From: Athalassotoga saccharophila
GTDB lineage: Bacteria > Thermotogota > Thermotogae > Mesoaciditogales > Mesoaciditogaceae
Reading direction: 5' to 3'
Assembly: GCF_009936215.1 (NCBI RefSeq)
Contig: NZ_AP019551.1
Coordinates: 1,202,708 to 1,266,707, forward strand
DNA length: 64,000 bases
Part shown: one piece after another, positions 1 to 11,745 of the stretch
How the letters are laid out: every line of letters starts with the position of its first letter
Numbering within the stretch: position 1 is the first letter of the stretch
The notes under the pieces: generated by a model
Databases searched by the model: none
Told to the model about the DNA's origin: nothing
What the model saw: the letters and a program-made list of their open reading frames with translations, nothing else
Made by a program: the position numbers and the translations under genes

Positions 1-2
1 AC

Positions 3-113
3 TTACAAATTATAATGGAAATAGAAGAAAGATTTAACGTAGCAATCTCGATAAATGATCTTTCAAAAATAAACTCTGTTAAAGATATCTTGAATATTCT
101 TAAAATCAGTTAG
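3..113 (+). CDS. acyl carrier protein, C-terminal 36 residues (cut by window edge)
   Basis: An open frame enters from the left edge and stops with TAG at 111-113. The peptide reads LQIIMEIEERFNVAI followed by SINDLSKINSVKDILNIL. This matches the helix II-III end of acyl carrier proteins, where residues after the phosphopantetheine Ser read L..I..IEE.F...I....L....TV.D. The Ser itself would lie upstream, outside the window. It converges on the glycosyltransferase remnant. A carrier protein next to polysaccharide genes often serves acyl or amino-acyl decoration of a glycan, but that role is inference. Confidence 0.6.
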   Translation, partial: LQIIMEIEERFNVAISINDLSKINSVKDILNILKIS

Positions 114-513
114 CATTTCTAAGAATAGTCTTGTATTTTATTTTAAATTGGTCAGTTCTTTTAAAGCATTTATTATATTATCAAGCACAACATCACCAGA
201 AAATCTCTTAGCAGTTTCTGCTATTTTTTCTGGTGTCTCGAATTTAAGTTTACCATCTATAACATCATTAACAATCTTTACAAACGCATTCATATCTCCT
301 TCAGGATAAAGATAGCCATTTATATCTTTGATAACTATATCAGAAGGTCCTACTTCACAATCAGATGAAATAACAGGTATTCCCCTTTGGTTTGCCTCTG
401 CTAATACCATTCCGAATCCTTCAAATCTTGATGTTAAAAGCAATGCAGTTACTCCTTCATCTAAATTCTCGTAAGGATCTTTTTTAAATCCCCTCCATTC
501 TATTCTTTGAGAT

Positions 514-2033
514 GAGTAAATTCAATTTTGAAACTTCTTGCTATTCCTCAATTCTTTTTTTGCCCTCACCCCACAACAACCTGTCATCAGGGTGTAAAAT
601 TTTTTTGTCCCAAAAATTCTTTCAACCGAGGTGACAGGTATGTTGCGGAGCTCTTCAGATGTGTTTCTTTTCAAATTTCCTTCTTCAGACACTGTTTTTA
701 ATCTCGTATTCTTTACTTTTCAGCAAATGAACTTTGACTCCATTTCTTCAGAACTCCTTCGGTCTTATTCTCCCATTCAAAATAAGAATCGTCCTTATGA
801 CCCTTCTTCTTTGCTCAGACTCTTTTTCATCTTAAATCTTTTCAATTTGGAATATGACTTTTACAAATCGAAGCGCATTGATTCTGTCCTGCCTCGCAAT
901 TACCTCTATCTTTGTGGTTTCTCAGATCAATTCCCCTGCTATACAACTTATTTTTATTTCAAGCAGCGCTTTGATTTCCCTGTCCTTTTCCAATACCTTA
1001 ACTTGTTTCTTGTACTCTTTCTTAACTCCATAATCTCTTCTTTCAAAGACGAAATCAATGATTCTGACGGCCTTGTTATTGCGGCCGATTCGAAACCTAT
1101 CGCCGCTTACGGCAATGTCCCCCTCGGACCCATTCATTCTTACAATAAAACTCTCAACGGCAAGTTTGGCTTCAAAGTCTTCTGGTTAGCGGTTGTTTAT
1201 CCTTTTTATTTTCCCTTCTACTTCTCTTTTGACAAAGCCTCTGCACATGATAACCCTATGCTTTTGAATTCGTTTAAGTATCTCAAATTACTTGACGTCA
1301 AAACTTCCAACATCTTTTTTACCGCTGACAAAGGCTTCGATTCACTCGAGACGTTTTACAAACTTATCTCTGCCGGCTTTATCCCTTTCATTAAAACAAA
1401 AAAGTTTCATCTCAAAGATCATTTCTATCTTCAAAACGTCAATATCTTCTGTAAAGTCTCAAATAAAAAATTATTGTCTGAAGGAAACGACTATTCAAAA
1501 CATCGCCACAAGTTCTTCTGTCACAACAGAACTGCTTTATGCCCTAAAAATTGTTCTGGTATCTTTTGGATGAAATACACACCTGAATTATCTCTTTTCA
1601 GACTTTCATTCCAGACCAACCCATCTTTTAAACAGTTCTACAACTTCAGACCGAGAATTGAAACTCTTAACTCTTCCCTCACAAGATGGTTTAATCTGAA
1701 AAATGTAATCTATTTCCCAAGCATCGGCGCTTACGATAGATTCAAATTGAAACTTATTTCAAAAACGATTAGCCATTATACTTTCGAATCTAACGTTTCT
1801 TTTCTTAAAAGGCTGAAAGGAGAAACTCATGACAGAAAACGTATTTGTTTAAATCCAAAATTTGCTTTTCAAAGATCCTGAACGTATTCAGACTCAATCT
1901 CATCTGCAATGTCTGAATGCATCCTTCTGTATGATGCATTTTGATTCTGCAACTGTTCTTCTGTATCTTCCTCTGTTTTTAAAAGACCATGTATTGGGGT
2001 TTGGGGTAAGTCTATTCTAAATTGAATTCACTC
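514..2033 (+). mobile_element. IS4-like insertion sequence, 1520 bp, complete
   Basis: The ends are 19-bp inverted repeats with 17 matches (left GAGTAAATTCAATTTTGAA; right, reverse complement, GAGTGAATTCAATTTAGAA). They are flanked by a perfect 13-bp direct repeat TATTCTTTGAGAT at 501-513 and 2034-2046, the target duplication. One full-length DDE transposase lies inside. Duplications of 11-13 bp are typical of IS4-type elements. The intact ends, duplication and frame suggest recent insertion. Confidence 0.9.
640..1881 (+). CDS. DDE transposase of the IS at 514-2033
   Basis: About 413 residues. The DDE core is visible as a first Asp in VIAADSKPIAAYG (near residue 150), a second Asp in FFTADKGFDSLETF (near 230) and a basic C-terminal region containing the likely Glu. 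A possible GTG lies at 631, but ATG 640 has GAGGTGA at proper spacing and is preferred. Base composition is C/T-rich on this strand, unlike neighbouring host genes. I place it in the IS4 superfamily from the DSKP and TADKGFD motifs; the exact ISfinder family was not determined. Confidence 0.85.
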   Translation: MLRSSSDVFLFKFPSSDTVFNLVFFTFQQMNFDSISSELLRSYSPIQNKNRPYDPSSLLRLFFILNLFNLEYDFYKSKRIDSVLPRNYLYLCGFSDQFPCYTTYFYFKQRFDFPVLFQYLNLFLVLFLNSIISSFKDEINDSDGLVIAADSKPIAAYGNVPLGPIHSYNKTLNGKFGFKVFWLAVVYPFYFPFYFSFDKASAHDNPMLLNSFKYLKLLDVKTSNIFFTADKGFDSLETFYKLISAGFIPFIKTKKFHLKDHFYLQNVNIFCKVSNKKLLSEGNDYSKHRHKFFCHNRTALCPKNCSGIFWMKYTPELSLFRLSFQTNPSFKQFYNFRPRIETLNSSLTRWFNLKNVIYFPSIGAYDRFKLKLISKTISHYTFESNVSFLKRLKGETHDRKRICLNPKFAFQRS

Positions 2034-2293
2034 TATTCTTTGAGATATTCCAAGATCATCAGCAAGAGATCTTAATTTTTTCTCATCTCCACCTCTTCCA
2101 GTGATAATAAGTTTCCAGTCTCTGTCAATTTTTGCTTGACTTTATACAAGTTCTGCTTCATCATAAACTAAACCAATAAAATACAGTTTATGATTGGTAT
2201 TTTTAAGGTCTTTATCAAAATTCAATAAAACTGTCTCAACACCACCGATGAATTTCGTAAATGTCATATTCGAAAAAATAAATATATTCATGT

Positions 2294-3370
2294 TTACCCT
2301 CTGTATTTAAAATACGATTTATAAATTTCCTTTATTTTTTGTATATTTTTGAGATAATCTGCTCTCAGACGAATTATTTCGAGGTTACAATCAAAAGATG
2401 ATCTGATTATCTCCGAATTTTCAAGCGCTAAATTTATAGCTTTGGCAATTTCCTCTGGAGAGTCTTCATCTACCAATAAACCATTTTTTCTGTCTTCTAC
2501 CCATTCTTCATTTGGAGGAATTTTTGAAACTACCGGAAAAGCACCAAGAGCCATTGATTCAAGTAAACTAAGAGGAGTTCCGTCTCTGAAAGGAACTGAA
2601 AGCACTATCAAGGATTTACCAATCTGACTCCACAAGGTATTTTGATCAACTTTTCCGATGATCTTCACGCTATCATTTAAATGTAATTCATCGACTAATT
2701 TTTTTGCTTTAGAACTATCTCCGCCTCCATACATAAACAACTTGGCCGTTGAATTTTTTTCAACAACATTTTTCATGGCCAATATTTGATTTTTTACATT
2801 GTAAACCTCTGCGAATCCTCTTGGACTTATAATTAAATTTTCTCTGTCATCTATAGGTTTTCTATATTTAACTATATTCTGAGTATCGACACCGTATTGA
2901 AACACGTCATGAGGCTTCTTTAGATCAAAACCAATTTTGATGGCCATATCTTTGAGATATTCACCAGCAAAATTCACATAATCTGAAGAATTTAGAACAC
3001 TTCTGACAATTCTTCTTCTTAAAGAACTTTTTTCGGCAAGCGTTATATCAGAACCCCATGCAGATAGTACAAGAGGATGAAATCCAATTTTTGATGCTAT
3101 GTACCCATAACTCGTTACAAAATGCGCATGAATCAAGTCTGGTTTGAATTCATCAAAAATTTTTTTGAACTTATTGACACTAAAGAAATATCCAAATTTA
3201 CCGAATTTGCTTTTTACAGTTTTTGCGGGAAGACCGTTTAAAATTTCTCTATTCCCTAAATCAAAAGAAACTACTAAAACTTCAAAATCATTATCATTTA
3301 AAAATGGTTCCACCCATTTTCTTGTATGAATTGATTGAGGAGCAAAGATAAGCAATTTTATTTTATTCAT
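2294..3370 (-). CDS. GT4-family glycosyltransferase
   Basis: 358 residues, GT-B fold. The N-terminal acceptor domain includes KPDLIHAHFVTSYGY (about 77-90), as in capsule and teichuronic-type GT4 enzymes. The C-terminal donor domain carries SPRGFAEVYNVKNQ (182-195) and RDGTPLSLLESMALGAFPVV (262-281), which holds the Glu that contacts the nucleotide sugar. It probably transfers a sugar from a nucleotide donor to a lipid-linked or polymer acceptor at the cytoplasmic membrane. The start overlaps the stop of the upstream gene in ATGA, so the two are translationally coupled. Donor and linkage cannot be read from sequence. Confidence 0.85.
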   Translation of the reverse strand: MNKIKLLIFAPQSIHTRKWVEPFLNDNDFEVLVVSFDLGNREILNGLPAKTVKSKFGKFGYFFSVNKFKKIFDEFKPDLIHAHFVTSYGYIASKIGFHPLVLSAWGSDITLAEKSSLRRRIVRSVLNSSDYVNFAGEYLKDMAIKIGFDLKKPHDVFQYGVDTQNIVKYRKPIDDRENLIISPRGFAEVYNVKNQILAMKNVVEKNSTAKLFMYGGGDSSKAKKLVDELHLNDSVKIIGKVDQNTLWSQIGKSLIVLSVPFRDGTPLSLLESMALGAFPVVSKIPPNEEWVEDRKNGLLVDEDSPEEIAKAINLALENSEIIRSSFDCNLEIIRLRADYLKNIQKIKEIYKSYFKYRG

Positions 3371-5448
3371 CTTAAAATTTCCTCATAGATCTTTTCATGT
3401 TCAGAAATTGTCTTAGATATGTCAAACTCTTTTGCCCTATTTCGGGCGTTCTGTGAAAATTCTGACCATTTTTCTTTGTGTTCTAACATCCATTTTATTG
3501 AATCGGCAAGAGATTGGAGATCGTTTGTCTTAAAAATAAGACCATAGTTAGTAACAAGATAATTCGAATCTAAATTCACGTTCTTCAAATCAAGAACTTC
3601 CTTGAAAACATCTAAATTACTTACAATAACAGGTTTGCCAGATGCCATGCCTTCTACCAAAGCTATTCCGAACCCTTCATACAACGAAGGCATAACAAAA
3701 ATATCACTTTCAGCTAAAAACTCCGGAACATTTGTGATATTGCCAACAAATTCAATGTTATTTTCCAAAGAATTATCATGGACCATTTGCAGTAAATCTT
3801 TTTTTAATGGGCCATCTCCTGCGATTTTGAATTCAAAATTATTCACACCTTTTTGAGATTTTAGATATATCAATGCTTTAATTAAAGTAAGATAACCTTT
3901 TTGCTCCACAAGTCTTCCTACAGACGCAAATATCACATTATCATTCCCAGAGTAACTTTTCTTATCGATCATAAATCTCTTGGTTTCGATTCCATTGTAT
4001 ATAACAGTTATTTTAGATGATGGTATTTTGAAATAACTCTGTATAAAATCTTTTACCCCTTTTGAGACGGCTACGATTTTTTTAAAGTGTTTCGCAAAAA
4101 TAATGGCAAAAATTTTGTCTTTAATTCCAAAGCCAGAAGTGCTATGATACGTTGCTATAATCGGTATCTTCATACCCCAACTGGCCATTTTTGCATAGAA
4201 CATTCCTGTAAAAAGATGGGCATGAATGATATTCGGACGATCTCTTTTTAAAATTTTTCTCAAATTGATAATTGATCTAAACCTATTTCCATGTGCTTTT
4301 TTTGGAATTATTATAACTTCAACACCATTCTGCCTTAAAGATTCCACTCTTTTTCTTTCAAATTCTTTATCGCTGTAACTTCCGAGGGCAATTATTGAAA
4401 CTTTGAATTTATCTTTATCAAGTCCAACTGCAAGATCACAAACGAGTTTTTCGGCACCACCCGCGCCAAGACTACCTATTACATAGGTTAAATGAAAAAA
4501 TTGCACACTCTTTTTGTTTCTTTTAAAATGTGATCTTATTATATTTAAATAAGATTTTTTAATAGAAAACATTAATCTCAAAATTTCGGATCCAAAAATA
4601 CGTGTAAAGATGATAATTGAAATTGTTTTCATATTTTTAGATATGGAATAAGAATTTTTAAGATAGTCGATACCTTTATTTTTCAATCCACCCATTGCTA
4701 GTTCAAGACCTGTTATGTATAAAAATTTTAAATAACTATTTAAGCAAGCGTTTTTTATGTCATTACCAAATTCCTGAATTAGTTTTTCCCTTGCTAATCC
4801 AAAAGTCAATAATTTATTTCGTGATGCAGATTTCATTATACTGCCTATTGTTTCAGTATGATAAATTCTTAGAGCATCTTCAGAGATATAAACTTTGTAA
4901 TTTTTCCAAATTTCAAACCAAAATAAGCTTTCAACGCCATTGACAAATTCTGGAAATTTGTAATTTTTCATAACATCACTTTTTATTATTTGAAATAACT
5001 CGCCATGAATTTTTCCACAAACAAAGTCTTTATAATTTCCAAATCCTGATTTTATATTTGAAGTTTTAAAACCCGTTATGCTATCAATACAATTATAAGC
5101 TATTAAAGAAGCATCGTTATGTTGTGTAAAATCATTGGCAATCGTTTCTAAAGCCTTAGGTAACAATTCATCATCGCTATCTAAGAACACAAGTATATCT
5201 CCACATGCAATTTCATATCCACGATTTCTCGCATAATTAACACCATAATTTTTTTCGAGTCTTTTGTATATAATTTTGTCTACATAACTTTTAACTAATT
5301 CTTCAGTATTATCCGCAGAATGATCATCAATTATTATAAGTTCATAATTCTTATAAGATTGATTAAGGACGCTAGAAATTGCTCTTTGTAAGCACCATTC
5401 ACGGTTAAAAGTTGGAATAATAACGCTGATAAATAAATCTTGTGACAC
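3367..5448 (-). CDS. two-domain glycosyltransferase, GT2 fused to GT4
   Basis: 693 residues, roughly twice the usual length because two enzymes are fused. Residues 6-230 form a GT2 (GT-A) domain with ISVIIPTFNREW and the metal-binding DxD in FLDSDDE (88-94). Residues from about 318 form a GT4 (GT-B) domain opening with YVIGSLGAGGAEK and ending with PSLYEGFGIALVEGMASGKP. The region between is helical. The fusion suggests that two successive sugars are added by one polypeptide. The start is GTG 5448, with AAGGAG nine bases upstream; no in-frame ATG lies nearby. It overlaps the next gene by 4 nt. Confidence 0.85.
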   Translation of the reverse strand: MSQDLFISVIIPTFNREWCLQRAISSVLNQSYKNYELIIIDDHSADNTEELVKSYVDKIIYKRLEKNYGVNYARNRGYEIACGDILVFLDSDDELLPKALETIANDFTQHNDASLIAYNCIDSITGFKTSNIKSGFGNYKDFVCGKIHGELFQIIKSDVMKNYKFPEFVNGVESLFWFEIWKNYKVYISEDALRIYHTETIGSIMKSASRNKLLTFGLAREKLIQEFGNDIKNACLNSYLKFLYITGLELAMGGLKNKGIDYLKNSYSISKNMKTISIIIFTRIFGSEILRLMFSIKKSYLNIIRSHFKRNKKSVQFFHLTYVIGSLGAGGAEKLVCDLAVGLDKDKFKVSIIALGSYSDKEFERKRVESLRQNGVEVIIIPKKAHGNRFRSIINLRKILKRDRPNIIHAHLFTGMFYAKMASWGMKIPIIATYHSTSGFGIKDKIFAIIFAKHFKKIVAVSKGVKDFIQSYFKIPSSKITVIYNGIETKRFMIDKKSYSGNDNVIFASVGRLVEQKGYLTLIKALIYLKSQKGVNNFEFKIAGDGPLKKDLLQMVHDNSLENNIEFVGNITNVPEFLAESDIFVMPSLYEGFGIALVEGMASGKPVIVSNLDVFKEVLDLKNVNLDSNYLVTNYGLIFKTNDLQSLADSIKWMLEHKEKWSEFSQNARNRAKEFDISKTISEHEKIYEEILR

Positions 5449-5453
5449 ATCAA

Positions 5454-5528
5454 CTATCTCCTTTTTTCAAAATCAAAAACATTTTCATTTTTAAGATTAG
5501 TTATTTGATCAAGAGTTGTAATTATCAT
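5454..5528 (-). CDS. 24-residue open frame between glycosyltransferases
   Basis: ATG 5528 follows AAGGTG and the frame stops at TAG 5454, inside the ribosome-binding region of the next gene. The peptide MIITTLDQITNLKNENVFD plus a basic tail has no recognisable function. It may be a coupling leader that carries ribosomes to the GTG start of the 693-residue gene, a remnant, or chance. Confidence 0.25.
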   Translation of the reverse strand: MIITTLDQITNLKNENVFDFEKRR

Positions 5529-5532
5529 AAAT

Positions 5533-6641
5533 TCACCTTGTTTCGGTAAGTACCTGATTGAAAAACTCAATTAATTTGTTTTTCACAACTTCTTCTGAAT
5601 ATTTTTTAGAAATTTCAAAACCTTTTTTTATCATTTTATCCTTTTCTTCCTCGCTCATAGAATAAAATCTTGTTATTGCCTTAGAAAAATCTTCAACATC
5701 TCCTGTTTTAAAAAAAATTGCATTCCCTTCTGTTATTTCCTTAAATATCGGCAAGTCAGAACAAATAACTACTTTACCGGCTAACATTGCTTCAACAATT
5801 GGCATACCAAATCCTTCAGCATAACTCGGAAAGATGAAAGCATCACACTTTGAAAGAAGAAATTGTCTTTCATAATCTGAAATTCCTTCTAAAATGACAA
5901 GATTATCGGCTTTATCTCTTAACAATTCATCATAATCATTTGTTTTTCTACCAGCAAGAACGAAATTTGTATTCTTCTGAATTTTGGCAACTTCTTTTAT
6001 CAAAAATGTTCCTTTCCTTCTTCCAAGAGCACCTAAGAAAAAAAGAAAATGATCTTTACTGTCTAAAGTATGATCAAGATCCTTCACTTTATCATTCTTA
6101 TCATTAATAATAAAAAGTTTTTCAGTTATTATTGGTGGAATAACTGTCTCTAATCCATTTATTTTTTTTGAATCATATAATTTATGAACGACATCTTTTG
6201 ACCATTTAGAAATATATATAATCCCACAAGAGTGCTTAATCACATCTTTCAAATGGAAGTAAAACCTTAATTTGCCGATCAAATCGTGAAATTCCGGATT
6301 TATAATTGGTATAGCATCATGTACAGTAACAATAATCTTGAAATTACGATTTTTACAATGAGCCATCTCTGTTGTTGTGAACCATAATAAATCTATTTTT
6401 TCCTCTTTGACGACTTTGCAAATGAATCTATGATACTTCCATAAATGTCTTGCGTGTTTCAATTTGCTACCGTAAATTTTCATGTTTGTCTCTTTAAGAT
6501 TAAAAATATCAGATGGTTTCACATCGCTAAAAAAAATGAACTCTATTGCCGATTCACTTTCTAAAGCCTTTATATTTCTCAATGTGTAGGAAGGTATCCC
6601 AGAAAATGGGCCGGTTAAATGTCTTACATCAATACCTATTT

Positions 6642-6645
<4 letters not shown>
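5533..6645 (-). CDS. GT4-family glycosyltransferase (mannosyltransferase-like)
   Basis: 370 residues. The N-terminus GIDVRHLTGPFSGIPSYTLR is typical of the WbaZ/MtfB group of GT4 mannosyltransferases. VTVHDAIPIINPEFH lies near residue 105, and FLGALGRRKGT (about 202) opens the donor domain. FPSYAEGFGMPIVEAMLAGK (about 273-292) holds the conserved Glu pair of retaining GT4 enzymes. Adjacent GDP-mannose genes make a GDP-hexose donor plausible. It overlaps the upstream gene by ATGA. Confidence 0.85.
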
Positions 6646-8602
<1,957 letters not shown>

Positions 8603-9405
8603 TCATCTAAGATCTATTTTGGGAATAATTTCACCTCACACACAAAAAGATTTATACTTTATCATCGATTAGTCTTCAGTTTTAAAAAAGCCAAAGAATT
8701 ATTTTGGTATATTTATAAATTTCGATGGTGCTGGTCTGTGCCCTACTTTATAAGCTCCTGCTGATAATAATTCATATCGAGCCGGATTGTATAAATTTTC
8801 AGCTGTTGGTGGAACTGAAAATAATTTTTCAGACCATAAATCTTTACGAACAAAAAAAGCATTAACTCCGGTTATGCCCGTTCCTACTAAATAATAACCT
8901 TTTTCTTTGCCTAAAATTTCTAATGCTTTCAAAGATGCGCCAGAATCATTACTACCATTCCATTTAAAGTTTTCTATATATGGTTGTACCAAAGCTATTT
9001 CCGGAGGTATAGACCCGTTATATTCAATAATAACAACCCTTGGACTAAATTTATCGTTATCTATAGCTTCCCATATATAAAAATCATTACCGTCAATATC
9101 TATCGAAAGTAAATCAACTTCTTTTCCAGCTTTAGAAAGCAATTTATTTATATTATCTTTCGTTATAAACGAATTAATAATTTCGAGTTTTCCAGTTTCT
9201 ATGTAATGCTTAAAATTTATATTTGCTTGCTGAACATAAGGTTGATTTCCATCTACCCAAATGCCTTTCCATCCACAAGCCAGCAAAAAATGTGTATTAC
9301 ATTCAATTCCTGTTTCTATACCTATTTCGAAAAAAGTGTTTTCTTTAATACCAACTCTTTTGAATATTTCATGTATTATGCCATCTTCACTATTTTGTGA
9401 ATATA

Positions 9406-10564
9406 TACTAGTTCAAATTTAAAAGTGAAGTGTTACCCACTTATGATCTGAAAAGCAGTACCTATGAAAGTCTTCAATTCCAATTTTATCAACTTGTCTT
9501 TTACGTCTTCTTCAAAGAATTCTTTTATCTTCGATTTGAATTTCTCTTTCTTTTCATAATAGACCTGCAATAACACATTTTTCGAATATTTCCACAGCCT
9601 TTCTATCAGATTCAGGTTCGGTGAGTAAGGCGGTAAATATATCTCTTCTATCTTAATTCCTTTTTCTTTGCTTATCTGTTTGAGATGTTCTATGAATAAC
9701 TTCCCGTGATTGTATTTCGCGTTGTCCATCACAAGAAATAATTTCCGCTTCCGCCTCATCCATAGGTCCGTAAAACTGTTTTCTATGATCTTGTCCACCA
9801 ATTTAATGTTCGATTGTTGATTTACGTTTTCTTCATGCTCTATGCAAATTACTTTCTGATTCACGGGATTGTAGGCTCCATTAACATTTATCTTTTCTCT
9901 GCCTGTGTTCGTCTTAATAAATTGTTCTTTGCCTTTTTCAATCCAGCCGTATCCTATTTTGACGTTATGGTCGAATCCAGAACCATCAACAAAAAATATC
10001 TGCTTTTCTTCATCACCAGAGCATTCCTCAATCCTACCAGTTAATTCGTTTATGATTACTTTTTGTACTTCCACGCTTGGATGTTTCCCGGGTACGCCCT
10101 TTGGCTTCTTATATACAAATCCATGCGCATTCAGAAACTCCTGCATCCCTTGTTCGGTATACACTTTTCCAAAATGCCCTTTTATCCAGTTTATGACTAC
10201 TCTCGTGTTTCGTACAAAATGAGTCCTTACAAATGCTATAACTGCTTTTTCCTCTTGAGCGGTCATTTTGTTGTTATGTCCTTCGTAATGATTTTCTATC
10301 AAAACATCGGCACCGAATATCTTGTATTTTTCAATGACTTCTTGTATCATGACGTCAGATATCATTAGTACGTCTTTTATAGTTTCCCATTCATAGCCTT
10401 TGCCCCAAAGAATAACACAATGAATTCTTGTTCTAGCCGCACTTGAATTCTTCATTTGTTTATAAATTTCAATTAATTTTCTTAGTTCTTCATCTGACAA
10501 TCTTTGATTTCTCGGTATCATGCTTTAATTCTACCATAAATTCACTTTTAAAAGAGATTTAGTA
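9406..10564 (-). mobile_element. IS630-family insertion sequence, 1159 bp, complete
   Basis: Both ends begin TACTA when read inward and share TTTAAAAGTGAA from position 13. The flanking TA at 9404-9405 and 10565-10566 is the target duplication expected for IS630/Tc1-mariner elements. Deleting the element plus one TA restores the host reading frame exactly, which confirms the boundaries. A short remnant of a related transposase start lies at 52307-52354. Confidence 0.9.
9433..10521 (-). CDS. IS630-family transposase
   Basis: 362 residues from ATG 10521. The N-terminal half is a paired helix-turn-helix region (RLSDEELRKLIEIYKQMKNS onward). The C-terminal half is the DDE domain, with first Asp in IFFVDGSGFDH, second in LVMDNAKYNHGK and Glu in LPPYSPNLNLIERLWKYSK, a signature of IS630. 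The frame is intact, so the element could be active. Confidence 0.92.
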   Translation of the reverse strand: MIPRNQRLSDEELRKLIEIYKQMKNSSAARTRIHCVILWGKGYEWETIKDVLMISDVMIQEVIEKYKIFGADVLIENHYEGHNNKMTAQEEKAVIAFVRTHFVRNTRVVINWIKGHFGKVYTEQGMQEFLNAHGFVYKKPKGVPGKHPSVEVQKVIINELTGRIEECSGDEEKQIFFVDGSGFDHNVKIGYGWIEKGKEQFIKTNTGREKINVNGAYNPVNQKVICIEHEENVNQQSNIKLVDKIIENSFTDLWMRRKRKLFLVMDNAKYNHGKLFIEHLKQISKEKGIKIEEIYLPPYSPNLNLIERLWKYSKNVLLQVYYEKKEKFKSKIKEFFEEDVKDKLIKLELKTFIGTAFQIISG

Positions 10565-10739
10565 TACTTTATATTCATAGAGTTCTAATCTTCCTTCATT
10601 TTTATAAATAGGGTTTGAACTTAATTGATTTAGATACTGCTTAGAAAGAATTGTGGAAATATTATCTAACTTACTATAATAATTTGTTATAATTTTTTTT
10701 ATTCTTTCAAACATCTATCTCTACCTCCATAAATTTATT

Positions 10740-11744
10740 TTACGAATCAAATTTTATATTCTTCACATCCTGAGTTGTGCCGCGTTTGGTTATCAAAATT
10801 TTGTCTCCGTCCACGACAACTATTATATCTTCGAGATGAGATATTGCAACTGTCTTTCCTTCTGCAAAGATCCCACAATTTTTAGCATCTCTAAAAACCA
10901 CTTGTTTCGCGTCAGAAAAATTTCCATCTTTGTCTTTTTCTAAAAGATCGTACAACGCATCCCAACTGCCAACATCGCTCCAGCCAAAGTTTCCGGGGAT
11001 CATGAAGATGTTGTTTGCCTTTTCCATTATGCCATAATCTATCGAAATCGATTCTATCAATTTGTAAATTTCTTTTATGTCTTTCTTTGATTCAAAAAAT
11101 AATTTATACATATCCGGCAAAAATTCTTTGAATGCTTTTTTCATAGCCGATACTTTGAATATGAATATTCCTGCATTCCAGAAGAAATTTCCTGACTCGA
11201 TATAATGATATGCCGTTTCTAAATTCGGCTTTTCGTGAAACCTCTTTACAGGTACAAAATCTTTATCAAAGATCGATTTATCCACTTCAATGTATCCATA
11301 TCCAGTCTCGGGCTTAGTTGGCTTTATTCCAATCGTTACTATCACATCGTGTTGTGATACAAACTCTGCGCTTTTCTTTAGAATATCTATGTAAGATTTT
11401 TCGTCATGAATGTAATGATCTGAAGGTAATACTATGACAATATCATTAGAATTCATTTTTGATATTCCAAAAGCAATTGCGGCGGCGGTATTTTTCCCTT
11501 CTGGCTCAAGTAAAAGGTTATCTTTTTCTATTTTCAATTGATCGAGGATATGATTTGAATGGTTTGCATTCGATATTACATAAACATCTTTTGAATTAAC
11601 TAAAGTTCGAATTCTATCAACAGTTTCCTGGATCATGGTTTTATCCGATGTGATCTTCAAAAATTGCTTTGGTTTGTCTTTGGTTGATTTCGGCCAAAAT
11701 CTTGTGCCGGACCCACCGGCCAATATCAAAACTTTTGTGGACAT
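10740..11744 (-). CDS. manC: mannose-1-phosphate guanylyltransferase
   Basis: 334 residues, cytoplasmic. It makes GDP-mannose from mannose-1-phosphate and GTP, the precursor for the dehydratase and mannosyltransferases downstream. LILAGGSGTRFWPKSTKDKP (6-25) is the diagnostic pyrophosphorylase signature with the FWP of this family. VLPSDHYI (about 105) and FHEKPNLETA (about 168) with ESGNFFWNAGIFIF complete the active site. It lacks the C-terminal isomerase domain of bifunctional enzymes. One base separates it from the methyltransferase stop upstream. Confidence 0.92.
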   Translation of the reverse strand: MSTKVLILAGGSGTRFWPKSTKDKPKQFLKITSDKTMIQETVDRIRTLVNSKDVYVISNANHSNHILDQLKIEKDNLLLEPEGKNTAAAIAFGISKMNSNDIVIVLPSDHYIHDEKSYIDILKKSAEFVSQHDVIVTIGIKPTKPETGYGYIEVDKSIFDKDFVPVKRFHEKPNLETAYHYIESGNFFWNAGIFIFKVSAMKKAFKEFLPDMYKLFFESKKDIKEIYKLIESISIDYGIMEKANNIFMIPGNFGWSDVGSWDALYDLLEKDKDGNFSDAKQVVFRDAKNCGIFAEGKTVAISHLEDIIVVVDGDKILITKRGTTQDVKNIKFDS

Positions 11745-11745
11745 G

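Larger units (their letters stand above)
138..2291 (-). pseudogene. GT4-family glycosyltransferase, decayed and split by an IS
   Basis: The C-terminal part (138-513) encodes the GT4 nucleotide-sugar site, with SRFEGFGMVLAEANQRG followed by PVISSD. The N-terminal part starts at ATG 2291, two bases after the stop of the next glycosyltransferase, with MNIFIFSNMTFTKFIGGVET. Three things broke the gene. An in-frame TAA follows about 50 residues. The central acceptor domain is missing, since the frame jumps from the N-terminal Rossmann start to KIDRDWKLIITGRGGDEKKL. The 1520-bp IS then inserted after SLADDLGISQ, at 513/2034. Removing the IS restores the reading frame over the junction, so the deletion and stop are separate lesions. 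Confidence 0.85.
8699..10714 (-). pseudogene. methyltransferase-like (FkbM-type) gene split by IS630
   Basis: The two halves flank the IS. The 5' part starts at ATG 10714 behind GGAGGTAGAGATAG and reads to NEGRLELYEYKV. The 3' part resumes with YSQNSEDGIIHEIFKRVG and ends at 8699. Removing the IS and one TA restores one frame of about 280 residues. Motifs are FFEIGIETGIECNTHFL (SAM-site-like, with Glu-Ile-Gly in place of Asp-Val-Gly), GIWVDGNQPYV and LLSIDIDGNDFYIWEA. Similar proteins occur in polysaccharide loci. The downstream part alone (8699-9286) could start at an internal ATG, but it would lack the SAM motif. Confidence 0.8.
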
